A stretch of DNA of 64,000 bases from Chitinophagales bacterium (GCA_026003335.1 BPHB01000001.1:1262591-1326590); one strand, 5' to 3'; shown: positions 26,349 to 36,357, numbered from the stretch's first letter. Numbers and translations: made by a program. The notes: generated by a model not told the origin, from the letters alone.

Positions 26349-26433
26349 TGCGGATGAAGGGACTCGAACCCCCAACCCGTTTAACGGGACCAGATCCTAA
26401 GTCTGGCGCGTCTGCCAATTCCGCCACATCCGC
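26349..26433 (-). tRNA. tRNA-Leu (anticodon TAG)
   Basis: On the minus strand an 85-base class II tRNA folds: acceptor GCGGATG/CATCCGC, anticodon stem CCAGA/TCTGG with loop CTTAGGA (anticodon TAG, reading CUA), a long variable arm with the stem CCCGTT/AACGGG, and T arm with GGTTCGAGTCC. The discriminator is A. CCA is not encoded (the next bases are CAG), unlike tRNA-Gln in this window. Confidence 0.94.
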
Positions 26434-26446
26434 AAAAATTGCATTA

Positions 26447-26454
26447 CAAAGTTA
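26447..26454 (-). promoter_or_regulatory. -7 promoter element for tRNA-Leu
   Basis: On the minus strand TAACTTTG matches TAnnTTTG and ends 13 bases before the tRNA 5' end, the same distance class as for tRNA-Gln. No -33 TTG was found. Confidence 0.5.
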
Positions 26455-26553
26455 ATCTTTAAGGGCATATTTCGTTTCAGACCTGTGTCTGAATAGCACC
26501 ACACAAAAACAGATGCATCCATCCCTGCTGCGGGAATGGATTGGTCGTTCAAA

Positions 26554-26584
26554 TTGTTAAGTAAATGCTCAGTAATTAAATTTA
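26554..26584 (+). promoter_or_regulatory. candidate promoter of the rsh gene
   Basis: TTG (26554-26556), 20 bases, then TAAATTTA (26577-26584), one mismatch from TAnnTTTG. Transcription would start near 26590, about 10 bases before the ATG. The spacing is good; the -7 box lacks the final G. Confidence 0.45.
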
Positions 26585-26600
26585 CCGGAGAAGCAAACAG

Positions 26601-28814
26601 ATGTTACCTAATCCTGTAGTTCCGGACACCGAACAGGAGCGCAAAGAAATACTTAAGCGCTACCGGCATCTTCTGCGCGTGATAAAACCCCGTATTGTGA
26701 ATGATGAGCAGAAAAAGATGATCCGGAAGGCTTTTGAAATGGCCCTGGAAGCCCACAAAGAGATGCGCAGAAAATCGGGGGAGCCGTATATCATGCACCC
26801 GCTGGCGGTGGCTCAGATTGTGGCCGAGGAAATGGGGCTGGGTCCCACTTCCGTTACCTGTGCTCTGTTGCACGATACGGTAGAGGATACCGAAATCACA
26901 TTGGATGATATAAGAAAAGAATTTGGTGACACAGTAGCTAAAATCGTAGATGGGTTAACCAAAATTTCTGGCGTTTTTGACCTACGAAGCTCCCAGCAAG
27001 CCGAAAACTTCCGCAAACTGATCTTATCCCTCACGGACGATATGCGGGTTATCCTCATCAAACTAGCAGACCGCCTGCATAATATGCGCACCCTTGATCA
27101 CATGCCCCGTAACAAACAGCTCAAGGTGGCGTCTGAAACTTCCTTCCTGTATGCCCCCCTTGCCCACCGCCTGGGATTTTATGAGATAAAATCCGAGCTG
27201 GAAGACCTGGCCATGAAGTATACGGATACGGATACCTACCGCTTCATTGCCAAAAAACTCAATGAAACGAAAAGAGAACGCAACCGCTTTATCAATGAAT
27301 TTATAAAACCCATAGAAGAAAAACTCAAACAGGAAGGACTAAAATTTAAAATCTACGGCAGGCCCAAATCCATCTACTCCATCTGGAATAAAATGAAAAC
27401 CAAAGGAGTAGAGTTTGAGCAGGTGTATGATCTGTTTGCCATCAGAGTTATTCTGGACTCACCTCCTGAACGGGAAAAAGCCGATTGCTGGAAAGTTTAT
27501 TCCATCATTACCGACTTTTACCGCCCTAACCCGAGCCGATTGCGTGACTGGATCAGCAACCCCAAAACCAACGGTTATGAAGCTTTGCACACAACCGTCT
27601 TAAAGGATGGCAGATGGGTGGAAGTGCAGATACGAACGGAACGCATGCATGAAATCGCTGAAAAAGGATACGCAGCCCATTGGAAATATAAAGAAGGCAC
27701 CAACTCTGAAAGTGCCCTGGACGAATGGCTCACCAAAATGCGGGAAATCATCAACAACCCCGACTCCAACGCACTGGACTTTATTGATGACTTCCGGTTG
27801 AATCTCTTTTCTCATGAAATTTATGTCTTCACTCCAAAGGGGCAACTGAAGCGTTTGGCAAGTGGTGCAACAGCCCTTGATTTTGCCTTTGATATACATA
27901 CCGACATCGGTATGACCTGCATCGGTGCCAAAGTAAACCATAAGCTGGTGCCACTTAGCCACAAGCTGAAAAACGGTGATACGGTTGAAATCATTACCTC
28001 CAGAAAGCAAAAACCCAAAGAAGACTGGCTCAATTACGTTGTAACGGGTAAAGCCAAGGCAAAGATTAAAGCAGCCCTGAAAGAAGAAAAGAAGCAGGCT
28101 GCCCAGGAAGGACGCTCCATGCTGGAACGCAGATTGCGCGCCCTCAAAGTGCCCTTATCTCCCAATCTGGTAAATGATCTCGCGCAGTATTTCAAAGCAG
28201 ATTCGGTTCAGGACCTTTACGTAAACATAGCCCGAAAAAAAATTGACCTTAAAACCCTCTCAAAAGAGCATTTTGATGGTGACCGGTTAATCCTTCCTAA
28301 GGAAACTCCCAGAATCGACAAGAAAGATGTTTTTGAAGACACCGTCAGAAATACCCTCCAGAAAAATGCCGAGCTACTCATCTTCGGTGATAATATGGGG
28401 CGCATTGACTATAAGTTTGCTAACTGCTGCAACCCCATACCCGGAGATGATGTATTCGGGTTCATCACCATTAATGAAGGCATCAAAATACACAAGACCA
28501 ATTGCCCCAATGCAACCCAACTCATGAGCAACTATGGCTACCGCATCATTAAAACCAGGTGGAACAACCAGCATGAAATCGCTTTTCTCACGGAACTGAA
28601 GGTTAGCGGCATAGATGATATCGGAGTGATGAACAAAATCACCAACATCATTTCCGGTGAGATGAAAATCAATATGCGTTCTATTTCTTTTGAAAGTCAG
28701 GACGGCATATTTGAAGGGATAATCACCCTGTTTGTGCATGATACGACACAGCTTGAAGAGCTGATAGAAAAATTGAAAAAACTGGAAGGCATTCTGAGTG
28801 TCACCCGTCAGTAG
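26601..28814 (+). CDS. rsh: bifunctional (p)ppGpp synthetase/hydrolase
   Basis: A 737-residue RelA/SpoT homologue for the stringent response. The HD hydrolase domain is intact: H66, then H-D at 91-92 and E-D at 95-96. The synthetase domain shows R-P-K-S-I-Y-S-I-W-N-K-M (about 253-264) and E-V-Q-I-R-T (about 336-341). A TGS domain (about 410-470), a helical part, and a C-terminal ACT domain (about 665-737) follow. Both activities are therefore expected, as in species with a single long Rsh. It is convergent with upp, 11 bases apart. Confidence 0.93.
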   Translation: MLPNPVVPDTEQERKEILKRYRHLLRVIKPRIVNDEQKKMIRKAFEMALEAHKEMRRKSGEPYIMHPLAVAQIVAEEMGLGPTSVTCALLHDTVEDTEITLDDIRKEFGDTVAKIVDGLTKISGVFDLRSSQQAENFRKLILSLTDDMRVILIKLADRLHNMRTLDHMPRNKQLKVASETSFLYAPLAHRLGFYEIKSELEDLAMKYTDTDTYRFIAKKLNETKRERNRFINEFIKPIEEKLKQEGLKFKIYGRPKSIYSIWNKMKTKGVEFEQVYDLFAIRVILDSPPEREKADCWKVYSIITDFYRPNPSRLRDWISNPKTNGYEALHTTVLKDGRWVEVQIRTERMHEIAEKGYAAHWKYKEGTNSESALDEWLTKMREIINNPDSNALDFIDDFRLNLFSHEIYVFTPKGQLKRLASGATALDFAFDIHTDIGMTCIGAKVNHKLVPLSHKLKNGDTVEIITSRKQKPKEDWLNYVVTGKAKAKIKAALKEEKKQAAQEGRSMLERRLRALKVPLSPNLVNDLAQYFKADSVQDLYVNIARKKIDLKTLSKEHFDGDRLILPKETPRIDKKDVFEDTVRNTLQKNAELLIFGDNMGRIDYKFANCCNPIPGDDVFGFITINEGIKIHKTNCPNATQLMSNYGYRIIKTRWNNQHEIAFLTELKVSGIDDIGVMNKITNIISGEMKINMRSISFESQDGIFEGIITLFVHDTTQLEELIEKLKKLEGILSVTRQ

Positions 28815-28825
28815 AATGCGTCAAG

Positions 28826-29476
28826 TTATTCCTGAATTTTATCACCATAGGCAAGGTCTCCTGCATCGCCCAGGCCGGGAACAATGTATGCTTTAGCAGT
28901 AAGTTCTTCATCCACCGCCCCGGCCCATATAGTCACATCGGGCAGATGCCTCATCAGATAATCAATGCCTACGGTGCAGGCTATAGCAGTAACAACATGA
29001 ATCTGTCTGGGAGCGCCCAGATGGATAATTTTTTGCAGGGTAAGGGTGAGCGATGAGCCTGTAGCCAGCATCGGATCTGCAATTATCAAAATACGGTCTT
29101 TAAGCTCCGGGGAAGTGATGTATTCTAAATTGATATGAAAACTGCCATCTTTATCGTGTTTGCGATAGGCGGCAATAAAGGCATTATCGGCACGGTCAAA
29201 ATAGTTTAGCAATCCCTGATGCATTGCCAAACCGGCTCTTAATATAGAGGCCACTACAGGCTGCTCGGCTAAAATGTGGCTTCTGGCTGTTCCCAGCGGA
29301 GTGGGTATCTCGGCTTCATGCCAGTTCAGATGTTTGCTGATTTCATAGGCAAATATTTCTCCTAAGCGTTCCAGATTTCTGCGAAAGCGCAGCCGGTCGT
29401 TTTGAATATTGACATTGCGGAGCTCAGCAACAAACTGACTCACCAGTGAGTTTTGCATTCCCAAGTTGTGCACCAT
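28826..29476 (-). CDS. upp: uracil phosphoribosyltransferase
   Basis: A 216-residue salvage enzyme that makes UMP from uracil and PRPP. The PRPP loop reads I-A-D-P-M-L-A-T-G-S-S (about 132-142), and the C-terminal uracil-binding part has Y-I-V-P-G-L-G-D-A-G-D (about 197-207). The start M-V-H-N-L-G fits the usual Upp N terminus. It follows the FemAB-like gene by 12 bases on the minus strand, although the two have no known functional link. Confidence 0.93.
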   Translation of the reverse strand: MVHNLGMQNSLVSQFVAELRNVNIQNDRLRFRRNLERLGEIFAYEISKHLNWHEAEIPTPLGTARSHILAEQPVVASILRAGLAMHQGLLNYFDRADNAFIAAYRKHDKDGSFHINLEYITSPELKDRILIIADPMLATGSSLTLTLQKIIHLGAPRQIHVVTAIACTVGIDYLMRHLPDVTIWAGAVDEELTAKAYIVPGLGDAGDLAYGDKIQE

Positions 29477-29488
29477 AATTATTCAGGT

Positions 29489-30403
29489 TTATCTTTTTAT
29501 CCATTTCATCCAACGAGGCAGTCTGTTCAGACGTACGCGCCAGTAGGGTTGCTCATAGGCTCCAAAGCTATTATAAAATCTTGCAATCTGCGGATGCATG
29601 GAACCTTCAAAATCCAGAATTTTCCCACTGGCTGCATATTTGCGAATAAGGCTATCTATCAAAAAAAAACCTGCTCCCAGCTCTTTAGCCCCCTCTTCCA
29701 CCGAGGGAAGGAGGTTAATTACACGGTCGGGTGTTTCAAGAAAAAATCCTGCGCTAAGCAGATTTTCCCGGTTATCAAATACACCATAGGTTTGACCCAT
29801 ATTTCGCACGGTCGCCTCGCGTATGATTTTTTCCAGGTGTTCATAGTGAAATTCTCCCAGCTCAGGAATTTTTACACCGGTGTTTGCCTTAAAGAACTCT
29901 ATGATAATTTCGGCACTCAAGCCGCTTTTAAGCTGCAGGTTGTTTTTCTCTGCTTTTTTAACATTGCGTCTGGTATTTTCATGATAGGCCTGTGCTATCT
30001 CCACATAAGGCCGGTTCAGATTCAGACACAGGTTGGTTCGTTTTTCCACCGTATAACCATCTTCTTCCACAGGATTCCTGTAGTTGAGATGTATTTCCAT
30101 AAACCGAAAGTGAGCGGGGATGGCCTGCAAAAAAGCCCGCACGGTTTCAGCATCCGGACTATCCGCGGAAAAAACTCCCAGCTGCTGCGTAAAGTAGGGT
30201 TGATATAAGTATGAAATAAAAAATCTTTTCCTCCACACCAGCGGGAATACTTTTTCATAATTGCCCCAGACAAGGGCATCCCAGTTGCCCGCTGCGCTGT
30301 CCAGATACCAGCTATATGCATACGGCAATGAATTTATCGCATTGCGGATGCAGCTATCCCATAGCTCATCGTGAATCTCGTGTCGTTGTATATAGCGTAT
30401 CAT
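29489..30403 (-). CDS. FemAB/GNAT-like acyltransferase
   Basis: A 304-residue soluble protein. The second half resembles the GNAT fold used by FemAB and CelD-like proteins: R-R-N-V-K-K-A-E-K-N (about 146-155), then A-G-F-F-L-E-T and G-A-G-F-F-L-I-D-S-L-I-R-K-Y-A-A-S-G (about 243-260), ending in F-Y-N-S-F-G-A near 275-283. Such proteins often transfer acyl or aminoacyl groups to cell-wall or surface polysaccharide precursors. It overlaps the deacetylase gene by ATGA, which fits a shared role in polysaccharide modification. The substrate is unknown. Confidence 0.68.
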   Translation of the reverse strand: MIRYIQRHEIHDELWDSCIRNAINSLPYAYSWYLDSAAGNWDALVWGNYEKVFPLVWRKRFFISYLYQPYFTQQLGVFSADSPDAETVRAFLQAIPAHFRFMEIHLNYRNPVEEDGYTVEKRTNLCLNLNRPYVEIAQAYHENTRRNVKKAEKNNLQLKSGLSAEIIIEFFKANTGVKIPELGEFHYEHLEKIIREATVRNMGQTYGVFDNRENLLSAGFFLETPDRVINLLPSVEEGAKELGAGFFLIDSLIRKYAASGKILDFEGSMHPQIARFYNSFGAYEQPYWRVRLNRLPRWMKWIKR

Positions 30404-31719
30404 TCTTTTCCCAGAGTGTAACGTATCATGTCTTCATATACCCGTCTCCATCCGGACCACTCGTTTTCCTCCGAAAGAGAGTTATTATGCCATATAGATA
30501 TGAATGTGCCTCCTGCCTTTTTTATCTCGTCAATAATAGGATAAACGATATCCGGGAACTGACGTGGCGCCAGATTATGATAGTAGTTTAACGTAGCATC
30601 CATCACTGCAAAGGGATGTATACGCAGATGCGTTTTATTTTCAATATGCAGATTGTAAAAGTAAAATGACGAACATATCCCTGCACGAAACCCGGGCTGG
30701 GTGGCAAAACCCATGGTGTAATCATCAGTAATATCCAGATCGCAAAGATGTTGATAGGTTTTCGGCATTTCCAGTTTAAGGAAATGCTGGCGGCTTTTTG
30801 TAATATCTCGCTTAAGCACCTGTGCAAGGCTCAATACTTCCTTCTTTAGTTTATTGAAATCGGTGTTTGATGCATAAGACGGATGAATGCCCACATCCGC
30901 ATGATCGGCTATTGAAGAAATCAATTCCCGATATTCTGACATAGTAATGGAAATATTTTTATCGTATTCATCATAGTCGCCTACCAGGAAAAAATAAATA
31001 GGTCTGAGATTATACTTTTCATGAAGCTGGTGTAGCCACCCATAGGTGTCAAAGGGGTCTTTTTTTTGCCTGGTTAAAACCAGAATCCGGTTCACACAGG
31101 ATGCCCAGTCGGCAGAGATCGCTGAACGCACCAATCCGCCTATATTTCTAATCCATCCTTTGTTCAGATAAGCATAGGCACTGTCAATATCATAGGTTGG
31201 AATAAATTCAAATTGCTTTGCCGGAAAATGCACTTCGGGATAACGCTCGGTTATTTTTCGTTTAATCATTTCTGCATAGCGGTTTACAACCGGAATATGC
31301 AGGAAGTCGTTTCTAAAGGCAAGGCTTTCTCTGGCCGGGAACCGCTGAAACTGATCTTTTACATGCGGTAAATATTCTTCATATCTGGACACCATAAAAA
31401 ATCCGGCAGCGAAAGGGTCAAATTCCAGTGCCCCGGATACCGGAATAGTATCAAGCTGAAAAAAAATTTTCTCACCTCCGGATGTTTCAACCCTTATATT
31501 CTGAGGCTTTATGCCTTTTTCAAACAAGAGGGATACTGCGCCAAAAAACAACTCATCCCCTACAGGGATGGTTCCGTAACTGAATTTGGGATGCGGAGCT
31601 GCCTGAAACTGTATTCTGTCGGATGTCAGTGTAATGCTCACCCCCATCAGCTCACGAAAGAAAAGATCAAAAATATACCGTATCCGATTGGTGATTTGCG
31701 GTGTGTAAATGGTTATCAC
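30400..31719 (-). CDS. polysaccharide deacetylase-like protein
   Basis: A 439-residue protein without a clear signal peptide. The C-terminal half reads as a NodB-like (CE4) fold: F-I-P-T-Y-D-I-D-S-A (about 170-179) supplies the first Asp, D-V-G-I-H-P-S-Y (about 273-280) the HxxS-type metal site, and F-I-S-I-W-H-N-N-S-L (about 408-417) the last motif. The N-terminal 160 residues are specific to a group common in Bacteroidota. Removal of acetyl groups from a surface polysaccharide is inferred. It overlaps the FemAB-like gene by 4 bases. Confidence 0.73.
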   Translation of the reverse strand: MITIYTPQITNRIRYIFDLFFRELMGVSITLTSDRIQFQAAPHPKFSYGTIPVGDELFFGAVSLLFEKGIKPQNIRVETSGGEKIFFQLDTIPVSGALEFDPFAAGFFMVSRYEEYLPHVKDQFQRFPARESLAFRNDFLHIPVVNRYAEMIKRKITERYPEVHFPAKQFEFIPTYDIDSAYAYLNKGWIRNIGGLVRSAISADWASCVNRILVLTRQKKDPFDTYGWLHQLHEKYNLRPIYFFLVGDYDEYDKNISITMSEYRELISSIADHADVGIHPSYASNTDFNKLKKEVLSLAQVLKRDITKSRQHFLKLEMPKTYQHLCDLDITDDYTMGFATQPGFRAGICSSFYFYNLHIENKTHLRIHPFAVMDATLNYYHNLAPRQFPDIVYPIIDEIKKAGGTFISIWHNNSLSEENEWSGWRRVYEDMIRYTLGKE

Positions 31720-31871
31720 GCGGTGAGGCAGCTATGCTGCAAAGCTAATAAAGTTGCATTTCGGAAAGCACACCTCTGCTGGCAATAAACAGATTCATCT
31801 CCCAGATGATTTAACGAGACATTATTCTTAGGCAAGTAACCATCTTGTATATAGGAAGACAGCACTCCGTT

Positions 31872-34394
31872 TTACTGACCGCGCAACTCATACTGCAGTT
31901 TAAGCATTTGATCATCTTCCGAAGCAGTAATTTCATCAATGGCCTCTTTGAGCAAACGCTGCACTTGCTCATTGTGCTTTTCTGCCAGCAAATCAAAAAG
32001 TGCCGAAGCCGCAGCCAATCGCTCCCACCATGGATTCGCATGCAGGGCAATATCCTTCAGGGAAGCAATCCCTTTTATTACCACACTGTCTGGCTTATTT
32101 CTTAAAAAGGTACCATAGTTTTCAATAAGTGCATGACGGGCATAGCCATAGGTTTCGTGCAGTTTATCTTCAAAATAATATTGTTTGTCTGTGGCAAGGC
32201 TATTATTAGCAACTGCATAAAGCTCGCTTACGGCAGATACAATCAGATAGGAAGCAAACCGCTCCAGAGGCTCCGCCAGCTCCAGAGCTGCACTTTGATC
32301 CAGAGCAGCAAGACCCTGCAGGGCAGCCGCCACTACAGCAAACGAACTGTCATCCATAGCCTTCCGGAACAAAGGAATAAGTTGCTCATCTTCGGTTTCT
32401 GCCAAACGTTTTAGCGCAGCAGCCCGCACCAGTGATTTCTTATCGTGCAGGGCCATCTCTTTCAACACAGGAAGCACCTCTGGAGTGAGTTCCGCATATT
32501 GAACGGCCAGTCTCCTGATATCATAAAAACTGTCGTGCAGGGCAACCTGCATGATGGCGGAAGCAGTATCTCCTTCAACACCGTTGAGCCTGTCTAATGC
32601 TTCGCGCTTATCTATGTAATTACCGACATGGCGAAACTGAAAGGCAAGGGCATCAATGGTCTTGTTATCTTTTATTTCGCATAAGAGAACGCGGCCAGGA
32701 TTTACATGAATCAACTGAGGCCGGGCGGGTGTCTTAAAGCGAAAGGAGTCTGTTTTTTTGTTAAGCCACACCGTATGCTTTACTTTCGCTCCGCCCGCGT
32801 ATATCTCTATTTGCAGAGGGAGGCGAAATACTTCAGGCACCTTCTGTGAGTTTTGCATTTGCCGGATGTGCACTACAGCTTCAGATGTTGTTGAGTCATA
32901 GAAATAATCCACTTCCAATACCGGATGACCGGGCGACAAAAACCACTGATTAAAAAACCAGTTCAAATCTTCTCCGCTTGCCTCTTCCATGGCCAGTCTG
33001 AGATGATGTACTTCCACAGCCTTGAAGGCATTCTGTTTAAGGTATAGATGCAAGCCTTTGTAAAAAATATCATTTCCCAGGTAATCACGCAGCATAAAAA
33101 GAACAAGTCCACCTTTATTGTAAGAATGCACATCAAAAAGGTCTTCCTTGTCGTCATAATAAAATCGGATGAGGGACAGAGGATCCATCTCAGCTTCGCC
33201 CAGGTAGGGAAGCAACATATCGTATCGCTGCTTTTCAGCTTCATCTTTACCGTATTTATATTCTGCCCACAAATATTCTGCGAGGGTGGCAAAGCCTTCA
33301 TTCAGCGTCAGGTTAGCCCATGACTCGCAGGTAACCAGATTGCCAAACCAATGGTGAAACAGCTCGTGGGCGATAATGTCATCATGGTTTTGGTCAATAA
33401 GCTCGCGATCGGTCATCTGCACATATTCATAAAATACCGAAGCCGTTGTGTTTTCCATGGCTCCGGAAACAAAATCGCGAACGACTACCTGTGCATATTT
33501 CTGCCAGGGATAATCGTATTGCAGTATTTCTGAAAAAAAATCCAGCATCTCGGGTGTATGTCCGAATATACGGTGCGCATACGGGGCATATTGTTTCTCC
33601 ACATAATAACTCACTTCCATATCTCTCCAGTGGTCTTTCACAATGGCGAAATCACCGATAGCCATCATTACCAGATAGGGGGCATGCGATAAATCCATTT
33701 TCCAGTGGTCTGTCCGGCTCCCATCTGCATGGTGCGTGGAGCCGGCCAGAAGTCCATTGGAAAGAGTTACCAAAGTGTCTGCCACGGTTATGAGCAGATC
33801 ATGCGTCATGCGTTCATTAGGCTTGTCAATAGTAGGAAACCAGCAGGAAGAAGATTCCGTTTCGCCCTGGGTCCATATCTGAAAAGGCTTGCTTTTATCA
33901 GTGCCTGAAGGATTTATAAAATACAAGCCCTTATCCCCGGTGATAGCTATGCTTCCTCCCCGCGGCAATTCATCCGGTTTGGCAGTATATATGATTCTGA
34001 TGGTGTACGTATCCCCCGGGGCATACAGATTCTGAAGGTCTATAGTCAGCTTCAGCGAATCATATTCAAAAGGCAGATCCGGCACTTGCTCCGGAATAAG
34101 TTTCTCCACTTTGTGAATATCAAATCCTTTGGCATCCAATTCAAGAAAACGAACCTGGCGTGCATAGGGAGTAGCGGTCAGCTCAGCAACACCATTGAGC
34201 CTTCGGTTTTGTACATCAAAGCTTACTTCAAGTCTGGTATGCAGCAAATCATGTATGCGGGGAGCAGATGCCTGATATGCAGACTCGGATTTTACTTCTA
34301 CCGGATTAAGCTCTTGCATCTTCTGAATGCGAGATGATGTACATCCCATTGCCAGAAACAAGACCAGCAGGAGCAGCAGGGTTATTCTGTACAT
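31872..34394 (-). CDS. M1-family aminopeptidase, lipoprotein
   Basis: An 840-residue zinc metallopeptidase. A lipobox L-A-M-G-C places lipidation at C18. The catalytic domain shows the substrate motif G-A-M-E-N (311-315), zinc site H-E-L-F-H (343-347) and the third ligand E366 in N-E-G-F-A. The C-terminal 240 residues are HEAT-like helical repeats, with several K-E-M-A-L-H-D or similar turns. M1 enzymes remove N-terminal residues from peptides. The membrane-anchored form suggests peptide use at the periplasm or cell surface. A second M1 gene lies at 51565-53997. Confidence 0.92.
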   Translation of the reverse strand: MYRITLLLLLVLFLAMGCTSSRIQKMQELNPVEVKSESAYQASAPRIHDLLHTRLEVSFDVQNRRLNGVAELTATPYARQVRFLELDAKGFDIHKVEKLIPEQVPDLPFEYDSLKLTIDLQNLYAPGDTYTIRIIYTAKPDELPRGGSIAITGDKGLYFINPSGTDKSKPFQIWTQGETESSSCWFPTIDKPNERMTHDLLITVADTLVTLSNGLLAGSTHHADGSRTDHWKMDLSHAPYLVMMAIGDFAIVKDHWRDMEVSYYVEKQYAPYAHRIFGHTPEMLDFFSEILQYDYPWQKYAQVVVRDFVSGAMENTTASVFYEYVQMTDRELIDQNHDDIIAHELFHHWFGNLVTCESWANLTLNEGFATLAEYLWAEYKYGKDEAEKQRYDMLLPYLGEAEMDPLSLIRFYYDDKEDLFDVHSYNKGGLVLFMLRDYLGNDIFYKGLHLYLKQNAFKAVEVHHLRLAMEEASGEDLNWFFNQWFLSPGHPVLEVDYFYDSTTSEAVVHIRQMQNSQKVPEVFRLPLQIEIYAGGAKVKHTVWLNKKTDSFRFKTPARPQLIHVNPGRVLLCEIKDNKTIDALAFQFRHVGNYIDKREALDRLNGVEGDTASAIMQVALHDSFYDIRRLAVQYAELTPEVLPVLKEMALHDKKSLVRAAALKRLAETEDEQLIPLFRKAMDDSSFAVVAAALQGLAALDQSAALELAEPLERFASYLIVSAVSELYAVANNSLATDKQYYFEDKLHETYGYARHALIENYGTFLRNKPDSVVIKGIASLKDIALHANPWWERLAAASALFDLLAEKHNEQVQRLLKEAIDEITASEDDQMLKLQYELRGQ

Positions 34395-34445
34395 AATTCT
34401 TTTTTCACAGCACTAAAATAGCCATATTCACACTCACCGGATGGC

Positions 34446-34453
34446 TATCTTTA
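34446..34453 (+). promoter_or_regulatory. possible -7 element for the biotin carrier gene
   Basis: TATCTTTA differs from TAnnTTTG only in the last base. It lies inside the reading frame if the gene starts at 34441, which is one reason to prefer the ATG at 34471. No -33 TTG is seen. Confidence 0.3.
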
Positions 34454-34470
34454 TTCCTGAAATTCATGCT

Positions 34471-34974
34471 ATGGAAAGCTACACGGTGCAGATTCAAGAC
34501 CAAACTTACCAGGTTGTCCAAAAAGGGGACGATTATTTGATTAACGACACCTTCTGCAGGGTTGACTGGATTAAAACAGGTGAAAACACTTATCATCTGC
34601 TGCTGAATAACAAATCGTTCACGGTAGAGGTTGCTGGCGAAATGAGCGAGGAAAAGAAACTTATTCTGAAGGTAAATGGAAACGAATACACGGTAATCGT
34701 AAAAGATCGGCTTGACCTGCTGCTGGAAAAACTGGGCATGTCGCGTCCTTCAAACTATGCTTCAGGAAGCCTGCAGGCGCCTATGCCCGGCAAAGTGCTG
34801 AAAATATTGGTCACAGAAGGCCAGCAGGTGAAGCAGGGAGATACGCTGCTCATTCTGGAAGCTATGAAAATGGAAAATTCAATCAAGGCTCCAGGCAACG
34901 GGCGAATAAAAAAAGTGGCGGTTAAAGAAGGGGAAGCTATTGAAAAGGGCGCAGTGATGATAGCCTTTGATTAA
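34471..34974 (+). CDS. biotin/lipoyl-attachment carrier protein
   Basis: A 167-residue protein. The C-terminal 70 residues are a biotinyl domain with the attachment lysine K133 in E-A-M-K-M-E-N (130-136) and the preceding A-P-M-P-G-K-V (103-109). The N-terminal half is beta-rich, as in biotin carriers of acyl-CoA carboxylases of this length in Bacteroidota. No carboxyltransferase or biotin carboxylase gene is adjacent, so the partner must be elsewhere. The ATG at 34471 (M-E-S-Y-T-V-Q) is chosen over one at 34441, which would precede the conserved beginning and overlap a promoter-like box. Confidence 0.87.
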   Translation: MESYTVQIQDQTYQVVQKGDDYLINDTFCRVDWIKTGENTYHLLLNNKSFTVEVAGEMSEEKKLILKVNGNEYTVIVKDRLDLLLEKLGMSRPSNYASGSLQAPMPGKVLKILVTEGQQVKQGDTLLILEAMKMENSIKAPGNGRIKKVAVKEGEAIEKGAVMIAFD

Positions 34975-35013
34975 AAACCGAAGAAAGTTATTTTACATTA
35001 TTTCCTTTATCTT

Positions 35014-36357
35014 TCAGAAATGATATTTCATCATGACGGTTTCTACATTCATATAGGGCCGCTGTGGTAAAATGAAGCTAAGCACATCGGATGTGCCGAA
35101 GCTCATTTCAAATACCCTTCTTTTCCCACCGTAAAAACTCAGATAAACCGGCAATGTGATCAGACGAGGCGCTGCCAGCACAAGTCCTGTTTTCAGGGTT
35201 ATGATATCTTTTAATGACAGCCACGTCCCCACACCTAAAGTCGGATAAGTCAATCCTCTTGGCGATGCATAAAGCGGAGAAATAAAGTCCAGATAAAAAT
35301 GCACATACCGATGCACGGCATAGCTTGCCCCCACTATGACACGGGCAGGCTGCAACTCCGTACCATCTTCTTTTCTCTGAAAATCCTGCATCACTTTTTC
35401 TACAGCATCCTCTACGGTATGTTCTGTTACAGCTGCCACTACAGCATCTGTAGCCTTGAGATAAAAACGATGCGCAGGCCAGCGGATAAAGCCCAGATCC
35501 ACCACCGATAAACCTACATGCAGTTTGTTATCCCATTTCAGGGCAAAACCTACACTGGCTCCAAACCCGTGACCATATTTTTTATCATTGTGAATATATG
35601 ATGCATAATTGCTGTCTATCCATTCCTTTGGCAGCATAGATGACAGGGAATAATAGCCGGCCAGTTCCTGTCCGTTAAATTGAAGACCCATATCCGCTAA
35701 CCCCATAAGATATTTCACTCCCGAACCAAAGTAGAGTTTAGTCTTAGGGGTATTCACGATACGGATGCTATGCCCGAAATTAATTTCGGCCACCGAGCTG
35801 AAGCGCAGATAACTGGGCTCCTGGTGATTTCCCTGGCTGTTGTCTTCCTGAGATGCCAACAGAATATCCGGAAGTTGGTCAATGGTAGTGTTATCCAGAT
35901 TCAGATTTTCCAGCATTCCATTAAATTCTGCTTCACCATACACCTGCGAGCGGGCACTGATAGCAAAGGCACCAGCGTTTTTGATATGAAAATGCATTCC
36001 GAAAATGGTGTTTTCCAGATTAAAGGCATTGCGCGCGGGAAGAATATCGTTTACCCAGTGCGAAAGACTAGCCAAATTGGATACTTTACCGTCATGCAGC
36101 AAGTCATTTTTTACTCCGGCCGAATAAAGAGTGAAGTTGCTGGACAGCAGTCCAAATGATAACTTTCTGCCTGGCTGCCATTGTGCGGCTATATTAGCCG
36201 GATTCACCTGCAATGCATCGTAATCCCAGTAGCGTGTGGTATAAGTCTGGTTTCTTGAAATCTGTATTGGACTGACCTGCCCTGCAGCGATTGTAGCAGT
36301 ACCCGTTGCGGAAATGACAAGCAGCAACGCCTTTCCCTTCGTAATCTTTCCCCACAT
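35014..36357 (-). CDS. DUF5723 outer-membrane beta-barrel protein
   Basis: A 447-residue exported protein with a signal peptide (about 1-26, ending A-A-G-Q). Alternating strand patterns, a Y-D-A-L-Q-V-N-P-A-N-I-A segment near 45-56 and repeated glycine turns suggest a beta-barrel of the PorV/FadL-like group, and the sequence agrees with my memory of DUF5723. The role is unknown. It stands alone between the biotin carrier gene (convergent) and the GT4 gene. Confidence 0.7.
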   Translation of the reverse strand: MWGKITKGKALLLVISATGTATIAAGQVSPIQISRNQTYTTRYWDYDALQVNPANIAAQWQPGRKLSFGLLSSNFTLYSAGVKNDLLHDGKVSNLASLSHWVNDILPARNAFNLENTIFGMHFHIKNAGAFAISARSQVYGEAEFNGMLENLNLDNTTIDQLPDILLASQEDNSQGNHQEPSYLRFSSVAEINFGHSIRIVNTPKTKLYFGSGVKYLMGLADMGLQFNGQELAGYYSLSSMLPKEWIDSNYASYIHNDKKYGHGFGASVGFALKWDNKLHVGLSVVDLGFIRWPAHRFYLKATDAVVAAVTEHTVEDAVEKVMQDFQRKEDGTELQPARVIVGASYAVHRYVHFYLDFISPLYASPRGLTYPTLGVGTWLSLKDIITLKTGLVLAAPRLITLPVYLSFYGGKRRVFEMSFGTSDVLSFILPQRPYMNVETVMMKYHF

